DNA of 50,593 nucleotides from Planctomycetota bacterium (GTDB taxonomy: Bacteria; Planctomycetota; UBA1135; GCA-002686595), in NCBI GenBank assembly GCA_028278425.1, contig JANQEJ010000026.1, positions 1-50,593 of the forward strand, given 5' to 3'. Both the position numbers and the translations under genes were made by a program. The notes under the pieces were generated by a model that saw only the letters and a list, made by a program, of their open reading frames with translations, had not been told where the DNA came from and ran no database searches. Shown here in pieces: positions 19,045-27,091 of this stretch (position 1 is the first letter of the stretch; each line of letters begins with the position of its first letter).

Positions 19045-19364
19045 ACGCTTTCCTTGAGCTTGACCGCGGTGCCGTAGCACATGATCTCGGCCGCGCTGGT
19101 GGCGATCTCGCTGGTGGAGAAGCGCAGCCCGACGACCGCGTCGGCGCCCTTGGCGTTCGCCTGGGCGATCAGCCGATCCATCGCCTGCTCGCGCGCCTCG
19201 GCGAGGAGCTTGGTGTAGTGCTCGACCTCGCCGCCGACCAGGTTCTCCATCACCGCCTGCACGTCCTTGGTGACGTTGCGGGCGCGGACGGTGTTGCCGC
19301 AGACGAACCCCAGCGTCTCGACGACGTCGTAGCCGGAGATGGTGTACGTGGTGACGATGATCAA
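19041..19364 (-). CDS. YbjQ/UPF0145 family protein
   Basis: This 107-residue protein matches the YbjQ family along its full length: the N-terminal [14 protein letters not shown], the central [17 protein letters not shown] and [10 protein letters not shown], then GTAVKL at the end. Members form beta-rich pentamers and are sometimes called heavy-metal-binding, but no clear activity is established. The start is TTG at 19364: it gives the family's usual MII N-terminus and overlaps the upstream stop as TTGA. It is the last gene after lpxB, the sigma factor and the putative anti-sigma factor. Confidence 0.88.
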   Translation of the reverse strand: MIIVTTYTISGYDVVETLGFVCGNTVRARNVTKDVQAVMENLVGGEVEHYTKLLAEAREQAMDRLIAQANAKGADAVVGLRFSTSEIATSAAEIMCYGTAVKLKESV

Positions 19365-19810
19365 CGCTTCACCTTCGTGTACGGATCGTACGGGAGGGTC
19401 CGCAGGCGCGCCCGCAGCGTCACGAGAAAGAGCCCGGCGAGTCCGACGAGGAGCGCGACGAGGAGGACGCGGGGCACGAGCCCGAAGCTCGCGGTCGCCG
19501 CAGCGTAGACGCCCCACAGGAAGAGCCCGATCACACCGGCGGCGGTGAGAAGAAGCGAGAAGGAGCGACCGCCGGTGTGCAGCCACTCCTTTTCCAGGCG
19601 ATCCCATTCGGAATCCATCGGCTCCGGCGGCGCGACCTGGCGCGCGAGCACCGCGAGCTGGCGCAGCTCCGCGACTTCGAGCGCGAGCGGCGCTTCCGCG
19701 GCCAGCCTCAGCTCGAAGTCGCGACGCGCGTTCTCGTCGAGCTCGCCGTCGACGTAGGCCATCGCAAGGAGCTCGTCCCGCGACGGCGGCGGGTGGTCCT
19801 TCGCGCTCAT
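19361..19810 (-). CDS. Putative anti-sigma factor, two-helix membrane protein
   Basis: This 149-residue protein follows an ECF sigma gene with a 4-nt ATGA overlap, the usual place of a cognate anti-sigma factor. Residues 12-55 (ELLAMAYVDGELDEN, then ELRLAAEAPLALEVAELR) resemble the anti-sigma domain of zinc-finger anti-sigma factors, but the H-x3-C-x2-C zinc site is missing. Two transmembrane helices follow (about residues 84-106 and 114-133), with a short basic C-terminus. I infer that it holds the sigma factor at the inner membrane. There is no large periplasmic sensor domain, so the signal would have to be sensed within the membrane or by a partner. Confidence 0.7.
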   Translation of the reverse strand: MSAKDHPPPSRDELLAMAYVDGELDENARRDFELRLAAEAPLALEVAELRQLAVLARQVAPPEPMDSEWDRLEKEWLHTGGRSFSLLLTAAGVIGLFLWGVYAAATASFGLVPRVLLVALLVGLAGLFLVTLRARLRTLPYDPYTKVKR

Positions 19811-20514
19811 CCTTTTGCTCCTTGAGTGTTCTGCTTGTCCCTGGGGTCGATCTCAAAGTAATCGCCCAACGCGCCGGAGAGGTGGGGGCGCAGCTCGTCC
19901 CTCAGCCGGCGCCGGGCGTGGAAGAGGCGCGACATCACGGTGCCCTCGGGAATCTGGAGCGCGTGCGCGATCTCGCGGTAGGCGAGCTCCTCGAAGTGGC
20001 GGAGCGAGAGGATCTCGCGGTCGCGCGCCGACAACCGCTCGAAGGCGACCCGGAAGACGAGAACGAGCTCCCCGTGCTCGGCGCCGGCGGACGGCGGGGG
20101 CGCGTCCGATTCGATCTCCCAGTCGGGCTCGTCGTCCTCGGTGCTGCCCGCGAGCGAAGTCCGCTTCAGGCGCCTGTGCTTGCGCAGGAAGCTGAAACAG
20201 GTGTTGCGGAGGATGCGGTGGAACCAGGGCAGGAACGGCTCGCTCTCGCGGTAGGTGTCGCGCGCGCGGTAGGTCTTGAGGAAGGCCTCCTGCGTCAGGT
20301 CCATCGCGTCCTCGCGCGACGCGACGAACGAGCGTGCGACCGTGAAGGCGCGTCCGCGGAGCTTTGACACCAGCTCGTCGAAGGCCTGGGCGTCGCCGTT
20401 CTTGGTCGCGGTCATCAAGCGAGTGGTCTCAAGTTCCATGGGGTCCGCCCCATACCCCTCGCCCCCGGTTTCCTTCAGGGGGATCTCGCCCTTTTTTGCG
20501 TCCTCCAACGTCAC
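19807..20514 (-). CDS. ECF-type RNA polymerase sigma factor
   Basis: This 235-residue sigma factor has region 2 at about residues 43-115 (AFDELVSKLRGRAF, then DAMDLTQEAFLKTYRA, then FLPWFHRILRNTCFSFLRK) and region 4 at about 160-215 (RLSARDREILSLRHFEEL and GTVMSRLFHARRRLRDEL). The linker between them is acidic. GTG at 20514 was chosen because GGAGGGG lies just upstream and the codon overlaps the lpxB stop as GTGA; ATG at 20439 is a possible shorter start. It should direct transcription under the control of the membrane protein encoded next. Position behind lpxB suggests an envelope-stress regulon. Confidence 0.92.
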   Translation of the reverse strand: MTLEDAKKGEIPLKETGGEGYGADPMELETTRLMTATKNGDAQAFDELVSKLRGRAFTVARSFVASREDAMDLTQEAFLKTYRARDTYRESEPFLPWFHRILRNTCFSFLRKHRRLKRTSLAGSTEDDEPDWEIESDAPPPSAGAEHGELVLVFRVAFERLSARDREILSLRHFEELAYREIAHALQIPEGTVMSRLFHARRRLRDELRPHLSGALGDYFEIDPRDKQNTQGAKG

Positions 20515-21881
20515 GCCGACCCCTCCGCAAGCCGAGCCAGCGCGTGGCGCGCGGCGCGGCGCGCCGCGCCCGGCGGCCCCAGCCGCCGCGCGGCCTCGTC
20601 CAGGCCCCGCCGGCAGCGCGCGCGCCACTCCGCGTCCTCGAAGGCGCGGACCAGAGCGGCCGCGACCGCTTCCCGCGGGCCGCCGCCGTGGAAGCCGAAC
20701 TCGGGATAGACCTCCTCGCCGGCGAGGAGGTTGACCGACGAGAACCACGGCACCGTGAGGAAGCGGTGCGCGAGCCACGTCGAGAGCCCGCCGCCGAGGC
20801 GGTAGACGACCACGGCGGGCAGCCGGTGGTGCAGGAGGTCGAGCAAGACCGTCCCCGAGACCGTCAACGCCGCGTGCGCGCGCGCGAGGCTTCCGTGGAA
20901 GTCGCCGGTCTCCAGCCTCACCCAGTCCGCGCCGGCGTTCTTGAGGTGTCCCCGGATCCGCGCGGAGAGCTCGGGGCGGTCGTGGGGGAGGACGACGTCG
21001 ACGTCGAGCAGGCTGAGGCGCAACCGCGCGGCGACGGTGAGCATCCAGGGGAGGTTCTGGTCGACGACGCTCGCGCGGCTGCCCGGCAGAAGCGCCAGCG
21101 TACGGCTCTCCTCGGGGGCGCGACCGTCGTCGACGCCCTCGAGCGCGTCGAGCAGCGGATGGCCGACGTGCGCCGTCGGCACGCCGTTGCGCTCGAACCA
21201 CGCGGGCTCGAACGGAAGGATGGTCAGCGCCAGGTCGACCGCGCGCCGGTACGACGCGACGCGCCACGGCGCCCAGCCCCAGTACTGCGGCGTGACGAAA
21301 TGAACGACGGGAACGCCGTACGCGTGCGCGAGGTGTCCGAGCGGAACGTGCAAGGCCGGCGAGTCGACCGGGATGCAGAGATCGGGCGGTTCGGCGCGGA
21401 AGCGCGACGCGACGCCGGTGAGAAGGCGCACGTAGAAGCCGACCCCGCGCGCGGCGGCGGCGCCCATCGCGGCGCGCGCCACGGGATCGCCGACCGTCTC
21501 GACGCCGGCTTCGCGCAGGCGCTCGCCGCCGAGACCGCAGAAGCGCGGCTCGGGCGCACCCGCCGCGGCCAGCTCGGCGCGGAGCGCTTCCACGAGGCTC
21601 TTGGCGTGGAGCTCGCCCGAGGCTTCGGCGCACGAGACGAAGACGGAGAGCGGCCGGTCCGCCGGCGGCGTGAAGGCGGGCGGCTCGTCGGTCGCGCGCG
21701 GCGCCGCGAGGTCGCCGCGGAGCTCGGCGAGACGCCGCGCGCGCGTCGGGAGAAACGCGGCGGCGCGCAGGGGCAGCAAGAGGCCCGCCCCGAGCGCGCG
21801 CGCGCACTCCTTCGCGACGGCGAGGCGGGGAGGCGGGCCCGCGCCGGCGCGGCGTTCCGAGGCCCCGGGCATGCGCGGCAT
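20511..21881 (-). CDS. lpxB: Lipid-A-disaccharide synthase
   Basis: LpxB joins UDP-2,3-diacylglucosamine and lipid X to form the lipid A disaccharide (GT19, inner face of the inner membrane). The protein has 456 residues. Core motifs are CAEASGELHAKSL (family: GEaSGD), VTPQYWGWAPWR, ALLPGSRASVV, SGTVLLDLL and AGEEVYPEF. The first 75 or so residues are an Arg/Ala-rich extension absent from E. coli LpxB. ATG at 21881 has GAGAGGA 9 nt upstream; ATG at 21872 is the alternative. It leads an operon with a sigma factor and a putative anti-sigma factor. Its presence shows that the organism makes lipid A-like molecules. Confidence 0.9.
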   Translation of the reverse strand: MPRMPGASERRAGAGPPPRLAVAKECARALGAGLLLPLRAAAFLPTRARRLAELRGDLAAPRATDEPPAFTPPADRPLSVFVSCAEASGELHAKSLVEALRAELAAAGAPEPRFCGLGGERLREAGVETVGDPVARAAMGAAAARGVGFYVRLLTGVASRFRAEPPDLCIPVDSPALHVPLGHLAHAYGVPVVHFVTPQYWGWAPWRVASYRRAVDLALTILPFEPAWFERNGVPTAHVGHPLLDALEGVDDGRAPEESRTLALLPGSRASVVDQNLPWMLTVAARLRLSLLDVDVVLPHDRPELSARIRGHLKNAGADWVRLETGDFHGSLARAHAALTVSGTVLLDLLHHRLPAVVVYRLGGGLSTWLAHRFLTVPWFSSVNLLAGEEVYPEFGFHGGGPREAVAAALVRAFEDAEWRARCRRGLDEAARRLGPPGAARRAARHALARLAEGSA

Positions 21882-21926
21882 GTACCCATTTCCTCTCGCG
21901 CGGTGCAAGCCCCGCGGGCGCGTGAT

Positions 21927-21932
21927 TAGGAT
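21927..21932 (+). promoter_or_regulatory. -10-like TAGGAT upstream of the TPR gene
   Basis: TAGGAT ends 6 nt before the ATG at 21939, the same spacing as at 17645. It lies in the 57-nt divergent gap with lpxB. Confidence 0.45.
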
Positions 21933-21938
21933 GCGGCG

Positions 21939-22634
21939 ATGCTGCGGCTGATCGGGTTCATCGCCCTGGCCATCGTCCTTACGCAGATCCTCGCGCACTT
22001 GCCGCTGATCGGCGGTCTCTTCCGCCACACCGGGATCTTCGGGATCTGGATCACCGCGATCCTCCTGTCGTGGGCGTTCACCCATTACGGGCAGCGCGCC
22101 CTGGTCGCGAGCCGGGACCGGGCGCAGTTGCGCGCGCTCGAGGCGGTCGACAACCCGCACAACCACGGCAAGGCGGGCTCGCTGCTCCTCGCCCAGGGGC
22201 GAGCCTCCAAGGCGCTGCCGCACCTCGAGCAGGCGGTCGCCGGCGATCCGGACTCGGCGGAGTGGCGCTACCGGCTCGGCTCGGCGTTGATGATGCTGCG
22301 GCGTCCCGACGACGCCCGCGAGCACCTGCAGCGCTGCGTCGAGATCGACGAGGAGTACGCGTACGGCGCGGCGCAGATGAAGCTCGCGGAGGCCCTGCTC
22401 GCCGGCGGGCACAAGGGCGAGGCGCTGGCCGCGCTCGACGTCGTCGAGCGCAACCACGGCCCGACGCCCGAGTCGCGCTATCGCCGCGGCGTGACGCTGA
22501 AGGCGCTCGGCCGCCGGGACGAGGCGAAGGCGAGCTTCCGCGAGGTCTCGGAGCTGGCCGCCAAGGCGGTCCAGTTCCAGAAGAAGTCCGCCAACGTCTG
22601 GGTGATGCGAGCCTGGGTGGCGGGGCTCTTCTGA
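21939..22634 (+). CDS. TPR-repeat inner-membrane protein
   Basis: This 231-residue protein starts with two hydrophobic helices (about residues 2-20 and 31-47), then has a soluble domain of tetratricopeptide-like repeats from about residue 70 (GKAGSLLLAQGRASKALPH, then SAEWRYRLGSALMMLRRPDDAREH, then RYRRGVTLKALGRRDEAKAS). TPRs bind protein partners, so it may be a scaffold on the inner membrane. I do not recognise a named family. It is a single gene, convergent with the ABC permease gene with one base between the two stops. Confidence 0.8.
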   Translation: MLRLIGFIALAIVLTQILAHLPLIGGLFRHTGIFGIWITAILLSWAFTHYGQRALVASRDRAQLRALEAVDNPHNHGKAGSLLLAQGRASKALPHLEQAVAGDPDSAEWRYRLGSALMMLRRPDDAREHLQRCVEIDEEYAYGAAQMKLAEALLAGGHKGEALAALDVVERNHGPTPESRYRRGVTLKALGRRDEAKASFREVSELAAKAVQFQKKSANVWVMRAWVAGLF

Positions 22635-22635
22635 G

Positions 22636-23397
22636 TCACGGTACGCGGCGCTGGAAGGCGACGAGCGAGCCGGCGAAGAACACGAGGCCGATGCCGAACA
22701 TCACCGCGAGCTGTTTCGGGTTCAGCTCGCCGCTGTCGCAGATGCGCATGAAGTCCTCGATGTCGGTCCAGCGGAAGATCGAGTAGTACGTGGCCTGCTC
22801 GATCATGTAGATCGCGAACTCGAAGGTCGTGATGAAGAGCAGGATCAGGGCGATCCGCGTGGGATGCGAACCCAAGGTCGAGAAGAAGAACGCCACGCCG
22901 TAGATCGCGAAGAGCATCGCGCTCTGGTGGATCGAGCACAGCATCATCGGCTTGAGAAAGACCTCCTCGCCGATGCGATCGCAGAGGTAGGGGATCGTGG
23001 CCGAGGTCAGGAAGACCGGCACGACGACCGCCAGCGCCCCGACGACGAAGCGCTCCGTCAGGATCCGGTTGCGCGACAGCGGGCGCGCGAGCCAGATCTC
23101 CAGCGTCCCGCGGTGCGCCTCGCCGGCCACCGCGCCGACCGCGAAGAGGATCGCGGCGGCGGTGCCGAGCGTGTTGCAGCCCTTGAAGAACTGCTGTCCG
23201 GTCACGTACGCGACGACGCCGCCCTCCTCGAGCTGGATCATGATCGTCTTCAGCGCGGCGACGCCGGCCATCTGGCTGAAGATCTCGATGTGCTCCTCGA
23301 AGTTCGGGAAGAACTCGATCGCGGCGATCAGGAGCACCTCGAGGATCAGCGTGTACCCCAGCGCGTAGAGCGCGGTCTGCCACACCGAGCGGTTCAC
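22636..23397 (-). CDS. ABC-2 type transporter permease
   Basis: This 253-residue permease has about six transmembrane helices. The AGEAHRGTLEIWLARPLSR block after helix 2 is the standard cytoplasmic motif of ABC-2 permeases (EREsGTLE-LL). A short outside segment (FFPNFEEHIEIFSQ) follows helix 1. GTG at 23397 overlaps the stop of the ATPase as GTGA. With one permease and one ATPase the transporter is probably a homodimeric exporter. It is encoded after the SGNH hydrolase, so it could export or process an acylated envelope compound; this is inference. Confidence 0.88.
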   Translation of the reverse strand: MNRSVWQTALYALGYTLILEVLLIAAIEFFPNFEEHIEIFSQMAGVAALKTIMIQLEEGGVVAYVTGQQFFKGCNTLGTAAAILFAVGAVAGEAHRGTLEIWLARPLSRNRILTERFVVGALAVVVPVFLTSATIPYLCDRIGEEVFLKPMMLCSIHQSAMLFAIYGVAFFFSTLGSHPTRIALILLFITTFEFAIYMIEQATYYSIFRWTDIEDFMRICDSGELNPKQLAVMFGIGLVFFAGSLVAFQRRVP

Positions 23398-24320
23398 ACG
23401 CCCTCCACGCCGTAGAGATCGCGGTACAGGTCGCGGAGCGAGTGCTCGCCGTAAGCGAGCGCGGTCGGCGTCGGGACGTCGCCCGCCTGCGCGACGGCGG
23501 CGAGAAAGACGCGCGGCTCGACGCCTTCGAGCAGCGCGCTCGCGTGGGCTCCGCGGCTGTGGACCTCGGCCGCGCCAAGGGCCTCGAGCCGCGGGGCGAG
23601 CGCCGCGGCGTCCGTCCCGTCGGGCCACGTGATCCGCACGAGCCGCCGCGCGCGGTCCGACAGCGCGGACGTGTTCTCGTCCGCGATCAGTTTCCCCTCG
23701 CTGAGGAACAGAAGCCGCGCGCAGGCGCGGTCGACCTCGGCGAGATGGTGGGAGGACAGCAACACCGTCGCGCCGGCCGTCGCCTCTTCCGCGAGCAGGG
23801 CGAGGACCTCGGCTCGCTTGGTGGGATCGAGACCCTCGGTCGGCTCGTCGAGGATGCGCACCGCCACGTCCGGCCCGAGCGCCGCGGCGAGCTGGAGCTG
23901 GCGCTTCATGCCGTGGCTGTAGGCGCGCACGCGCTTGCGCAGCGGAAGCCCGAGGTCGTCTGCGATCTCCGTAGCGCGCCGCCGCGCTGCGCGCGCGCGG
24001 CCGCGCAGGAACCACGCGAGGTGCGCCGCGCCGGAGAGCTCGCCGTACATCGCCGTCTCGCCGGGCATGTACGTGCAACGCCGCCGCACCGCCGTGCCGT
24101 CGCCCCGCAGGCGCGCGCCGTCGACCGACGCCGCCCCGCGGTCCGGGCGCACGAGCCCGGTCAGCATGCGCAGGAAGGTGCTCTTGCCGCTCCCGTTCGG
24201 GCCGAGGAGGCCGGTGACCTCGCCCGCGCGCAGCTCGACGTCGAAGGGGAGCACCGCGTCCTTCGTCCCGAAGCGCTTGCACAGGCCGCGCGCCTCGATC
24301 GTGCCGGTCGCGACCGTCAG
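23394..24320 (-). CDS. ABC transporter ATP-binding protein, probable CTG start
   Basis: This ATPase of about 308 residues has Walker A GPNGSGKST, a signature variant YSHGMKRQL, Walker B VRILDEPTEGLD and H-loop SSHHLAEVD. A C-terminal domain of about 90 residues follows the ABC core, as in many ABC-2 exporter ATPases. The start is unusual. The first conventional start codon in frame is the GTG in AVLPF, which would cut into the ABC domain, and I see no ATG, GTG or TTG for more than 60 codons upstream of the domain. CTG at 24320 overlaps the upstream stop as CTGA, in line with other junctions here, and gives MTVATGTIEARG. Confidence 0.85.
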   Translation of the reverse strand: MTVATGTIEARGLCKRFGTKDAVLPFDVELRAGEVTGLLGPNGSGKSTFLRMLTGLVRPDRGAASVDGARLRGDGTAVRRRCTYMPGETAMYGELSGAAHLAWFLRGRARAARRRATEIADDLGLPLRKRVRAYSHGMKRQLQLAAALGPDVAVRILDEPTEGLDPTKRAEVLALLAEEATAGATVLLSSHHLAEVDRACARLLFLSEGKLIADENTSALSDRARRLVRITWPDGTDAAALAPRLEALGAAEVHSRGAHASALLEGVEPRVFLAAVAQAGDVPTPTALAYGEHSLRDLYRDLYGVEGV

Positions 24321-25570
24321 GGCACGAGCCCCGCCGCGGCCATCCGCGGATAGCAGAGCTCGGCGATGTGCCCGTAGCCCGCGCCGAGGAGGTGGAAGTC
24401 CGGATCGTCGGGCATCTCCGCGTCGGGTTCGAGACCCTGGTCCACTTGCTCGAAGTACCGCTGCACCGCCTCGTCCGCGATGTAGCGCTCGACGTAGAAG
24501 TCGGGGTCCTGGTCCGCCGGGAACCGGTCCTCGCCGTCGGCGTAGTTGCGGAGGAGCCCCAGGAGGTTGATGCCGGGAAGGCCGAGCTCCTCGCGCAGGT
24601 CCTCCGCCCACGCGACGAGCGGCAGCACCTCCCAGTCGTCGCTGCGCGTGTCGCCCGCCCAGGTCATCAGCGGCTGGTGCACGAAGAAGAGCGGAAGGTC
24701 CCGCTCCTCGCAAAGCTCGGCGATCCGGCGGATCGAGGCGGCGGTGTACTCCTGGTTCTCCGGGCGCACGTGCGACCACGGCACCTCGGAGTTGAGGTGC
24801 GGCTTCGGCTTTCGCTGGTACTTCTTCGTGTACGCCTTCGTGATCGCGCCGTAGAGGTGGCTCACGCGCCACAGCAGCCGCCGCAGCCCGGTCGGGAGGG
24901 GCAGGTGGTCCGCCCGCAGCGCGCCGAGCTCCTCGTCGAGGAAGTGGCCCTCGTGGATGATGTCGTTCGTGTTGAAGTAGAGCACCACGACGTCGGGATC
25001 GAGACCGAGGCCCTCCGCCTCGAAGGCGGCGAGCTGCTGGCCCGAGTGGTACCCGGGCACCCCCAGGTTGATGCCGCGCCACGTCACGTCGCTTCCCGCG
25101 CTACGCTCGCGCTCGTTCGCCATTCGCGCGAGGTGGCCCACCAGCGTCTCGTCCTCGTCGCACCAGAGCCCGAAGGCGAAGGAATCCCCCAGGCAGAGCA
25201 GCCGCTTCTCGCCCGGGGGCTTCTCCGCCGGGAAGTCCTCGCCGCGCGTTCGGTGCGACGTGACGCGGAACGTCCAGCCGTCGACGACGGCGTGCGCGCC
25301 GGGCCGCATCGCGTAGCGACGGACGTGGTCGTCGACCTCCTCGAAGATCCCGGCGGAGACGACCTCGACCCAGCGCCGGTTGGTCCGGTTGATGCCCTGC
25401 TCGAAGGACTTCTCCCGGTAGTCGGTGACGCGCAGGAAGACCTCGAGCGCCAGCGTGCAGAACGCGACCGTAAGGATCGCCGCCGTCAGGCCGCGCTTGA
25501 TCTTGGCTCCCCGGGAGAGGGAGGACCCGAGCGCGTGCCCGCCCGTTCCGTTAGCATTCGCTCGCGCCAT
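24317..25570 (-). CDS. SGNH/GDSL hydrolase-like membrane-anchored protein
   Basis: This 417-residue protein has one N-terminal membrane anchor (about residues 24-45) and an SGNH-hydrolase fold outside. Block I is CLGDSFAFG, with the nucleophile Ser; block III appears as YFNTND (Asn); the C-terminal DFHLLGAGYGHIAEL supplies the Asp-x-x-His-type block V. SGNH enzymes are esterases or O-acyl-transfer partners acting on sugars and cell-wall polymers. It precedes an ABC exporter and is divergent from a small kinase, which fits envelope glycan or lipid modification. Substrate unknown. The ATG at 25570 is the natural start before the anchor. Confidence 0.85.
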   Translation of the reverse strand: MARANANGTGGHALGSSLSRGAKIKRGLTAAILTVAFCTLALEVFLRVTDYREKSFEQGINRTNRRWVEVVSAGIFEEVDDHVRRYAMRPGAHAVVDGWTFRVTSHRTRGEDFPAEKPPGEKRLLCLGDSFAFGLWCDEDETLVGHLARMANERERSAGSDVTWRGINLGVPGYHSGQQLAAFEAEGLGLDPDVVVLYFNTNDIIHEGHFLDEELGALRADHLPLPTGLRRLLWRVSHLYGAITKAYTKKYQRKPKPHLNSEVPWSHVRPENQEYTAASIRRIAELCEERDLPLFFVHQPLMTWAGDTRSDDWEVLPLVAWAEDLREELGLPGINLLGLLRNYADGEDRFPADQDPDFYVERYIADEAVQRYFEQVDQGLEPDAEMPDDPDFHLLGAGYGHIAELCYPRMAAAGLVP

Positions 25571-25606
25571 CGAGGCCGCCCGGTGCACTGCCGCAGCGGG
25601 CGAGCG

Positions 25607-25613
25607 CAGAGTA
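25607..25613. promoter_or_regulatory. Overlapping back-to-back -10-like sites
   Basis: The sequence CAGAGTA reads CAGAGT on the plus strand (9 nt before the TTG start at 25622) and TACTCT on the minus strand (upstream of the ATG at 25570). The two divergent genes may share a symmetric promoter core. Confidence 0.3.
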
Positions 25614-25621
25614 GGGGCCCC

Positions 25622-26380
25622 TTGGAGCGACCGCAAGTCACCCGCGAGCTCAAGAACGACAGCATGGGACTCGTCGAACGAATCGACGGCCCGCGCGGCC
25701 CCGTCGTGCGCCGCGTCGCGCGCGGCGCCGGCGTTCCCGGCTCGCGGCTCGTCGCCAACGTGCTGATGCGGCGCGAACGACGCGCCTTGAAGCGGCTGAG
25801 CTCCGTCGCCGGCGTGGCGCGGCTCGTCGAGGACGTCGACTACGGCACCGCCCCGTCGATGGACGGCAGCGTGCCGCGCTCCAAGGACGTCCTGATGCGC
25901 ACGTGGGTCGACGGCGACGCCCTGCAGAACGCCGAAGAGCTCCCGCGGGACTTCTTCGACCTGCTCGAAGGCCTCGTCCGCGACATGCACGAGCGGGGCG
26001 TGTGCCACAACGACCTCCACAAGGAGGCCAACATCCTCGTCGGCCTCGACGGCTACCCCGCCCTCGTCGACTTCCAGCTCGCGAGCGTCCACGAGGGCGA
26101 CGGCCGCACCTTCCGCATCCGCGTGCGCGAAGACCTCCGCCACGTCGAGAAGCACCGCTGGAAGTACACCACCCGCGGCGTCGGCGCCGGCGGCGCCCCC
26201 GTCGCCCGGCCGAAGAAGAAGCGCTCGCTCCTCGCACACCTGTGGCTGCGCCTCGGCAAGCCGCCGTACATGTTCGTCACCCGCAAGCTGTTCGGATACA
26301 CCGGCGGCGAGCGCGGCCGCCCGAAGACCGGCCCCTGGCCGGAGTGGACGCCACCGATCGGCCCGCGCCCCCAGGAGTGA
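25622..26380 (+). CDS. Small protein-kinase-like protein (RIO/lipopolysaccharide-kinase type)
   Basis: This kinase-fold protein of 252 residues has the catalytic loop HNDLHKEANILV (H129, D131, N136) and a DFG-equivalent VDFQLAS (D150). The HxDLxKExNxLV and DFQLA signatures belong to a family of small WaaP/RIO-like kinases. Its N-terminal RELKNDSMGLVERI forms the glycine-rich loop strand in this family. That strand would be lost with ATG at 25664, so TTG at 25622 is preferred. The tail is basic (PKKKRS). A role in phosphorylating an LPS core sugar is possible but not shown. Confidence 0.8.
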   Translation: MERPQVTRELKNDSMGLVERIDGPRGPVVRRVARGAGVPGSRLVANVLMRRERRALKRLSSVAGVARLVEDVDYGTAPSMDGSVPRSKDVLMRTWVDGDALQNAEELPRDFFDLLEGLVRDMHERGVCHNDLHKEANILVGLDGYPALVDFQLASVHEGDGRTFRIRVREDLRHVEKHRWKYTTRGVGAGGAPVARPKKKRSLLAHLWLRLGKPPYMFVTRKLFGYTGGERGRPKTGPWPEWTPPIGPRPQE

Positions 26381-26424
26381 GCGTCCGGCGAGCAGAAAAG
26401 TCCCCGCGGACTCCCGACTCCACC

Positions 26425-26876
26425 GACGAGCGAAGCGAGGCGAAACTTGACCTCTTGAGTCCTTTCCTTTCTTCGGACGGACGTCGCGGAGCTTCGTGAG
26501 GGTGGGAGCTCGAGTGGGCTGTTTGGCGCCTTCGGCGGCCAAAGGCGTCAGGCGCCAAAGGGAACGAGCGGCGTTCCCTGGATCGCTTTGGTTCCTCCTC
26601 CGAGGACTCGCGTTCCGCTCGCTTCGCTCGCTGCACGCGAGGAGACCTAAGGAAAGGCCGAGGACCGCGCCTTCGGCGCTGACGGACATACTCGGCTCCG
26701 CCTCGCGTCCTCACGGCTCAAAGCGGCCCGAAGACGAGCCACTTTTCGCCGGGCTCGGCCTTCGGCCTCGCAGGGCGGCGCCACCCTAAGAACAGACGAT
26801 GAAGGCAAGCCCCCTCGGTTCAAAACGTCCCGAAGGAATCCGGGCGCCGCCCTTCCACGTCAACCGTCCGGCGAGA
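26425..26876 (-). repeat. Long inverted repeat, left arm (structured element copy 1L)
   Basis: About 450 bases nearly identical to the reverse complement of 27092-27556; the stretch 26518-26860 differs at only about a dozen positions by eye. It holds one copy of a multi-hairpin element in minus orientation, including the long-range stem 26772-26782 with 26843-26853. Short open frames here mirror those of the other arm and have no family resemblance, so I treat it as non-coding. Confidence 0.9.
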
Positions 26877-27091
26877 CACCCGCAGCGTGAGCTGTACGCG
26901 CCCGAGAACACTCAGACATGCACAAGCTCGTCTCGGCGAGAGTCCAGCAAGGAGCGGCACCTGCGAGCTCCGGCGAGGCTGTGACAACACACACGAGTCC
27001 CGGAACCGTCGGCTCCGCGTTGTTGGAGTCTCGCCGGACCGGACTTGTGCCGCCCTCGGTGTTCGCGGACGCGTTCAAGTGAAGCTTGTTG
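26877..27091. other. Centre of the long inverted repeat
   Basis: These 215 bases separate the two arms. They contain short inverted pieces, such as CCGGCGAGAC against GTCTCGCCGG-like sequence near the other end, but I see no gene and no clear function. The centre may be a loop or an eroded insertion. Confidence 0.5.
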
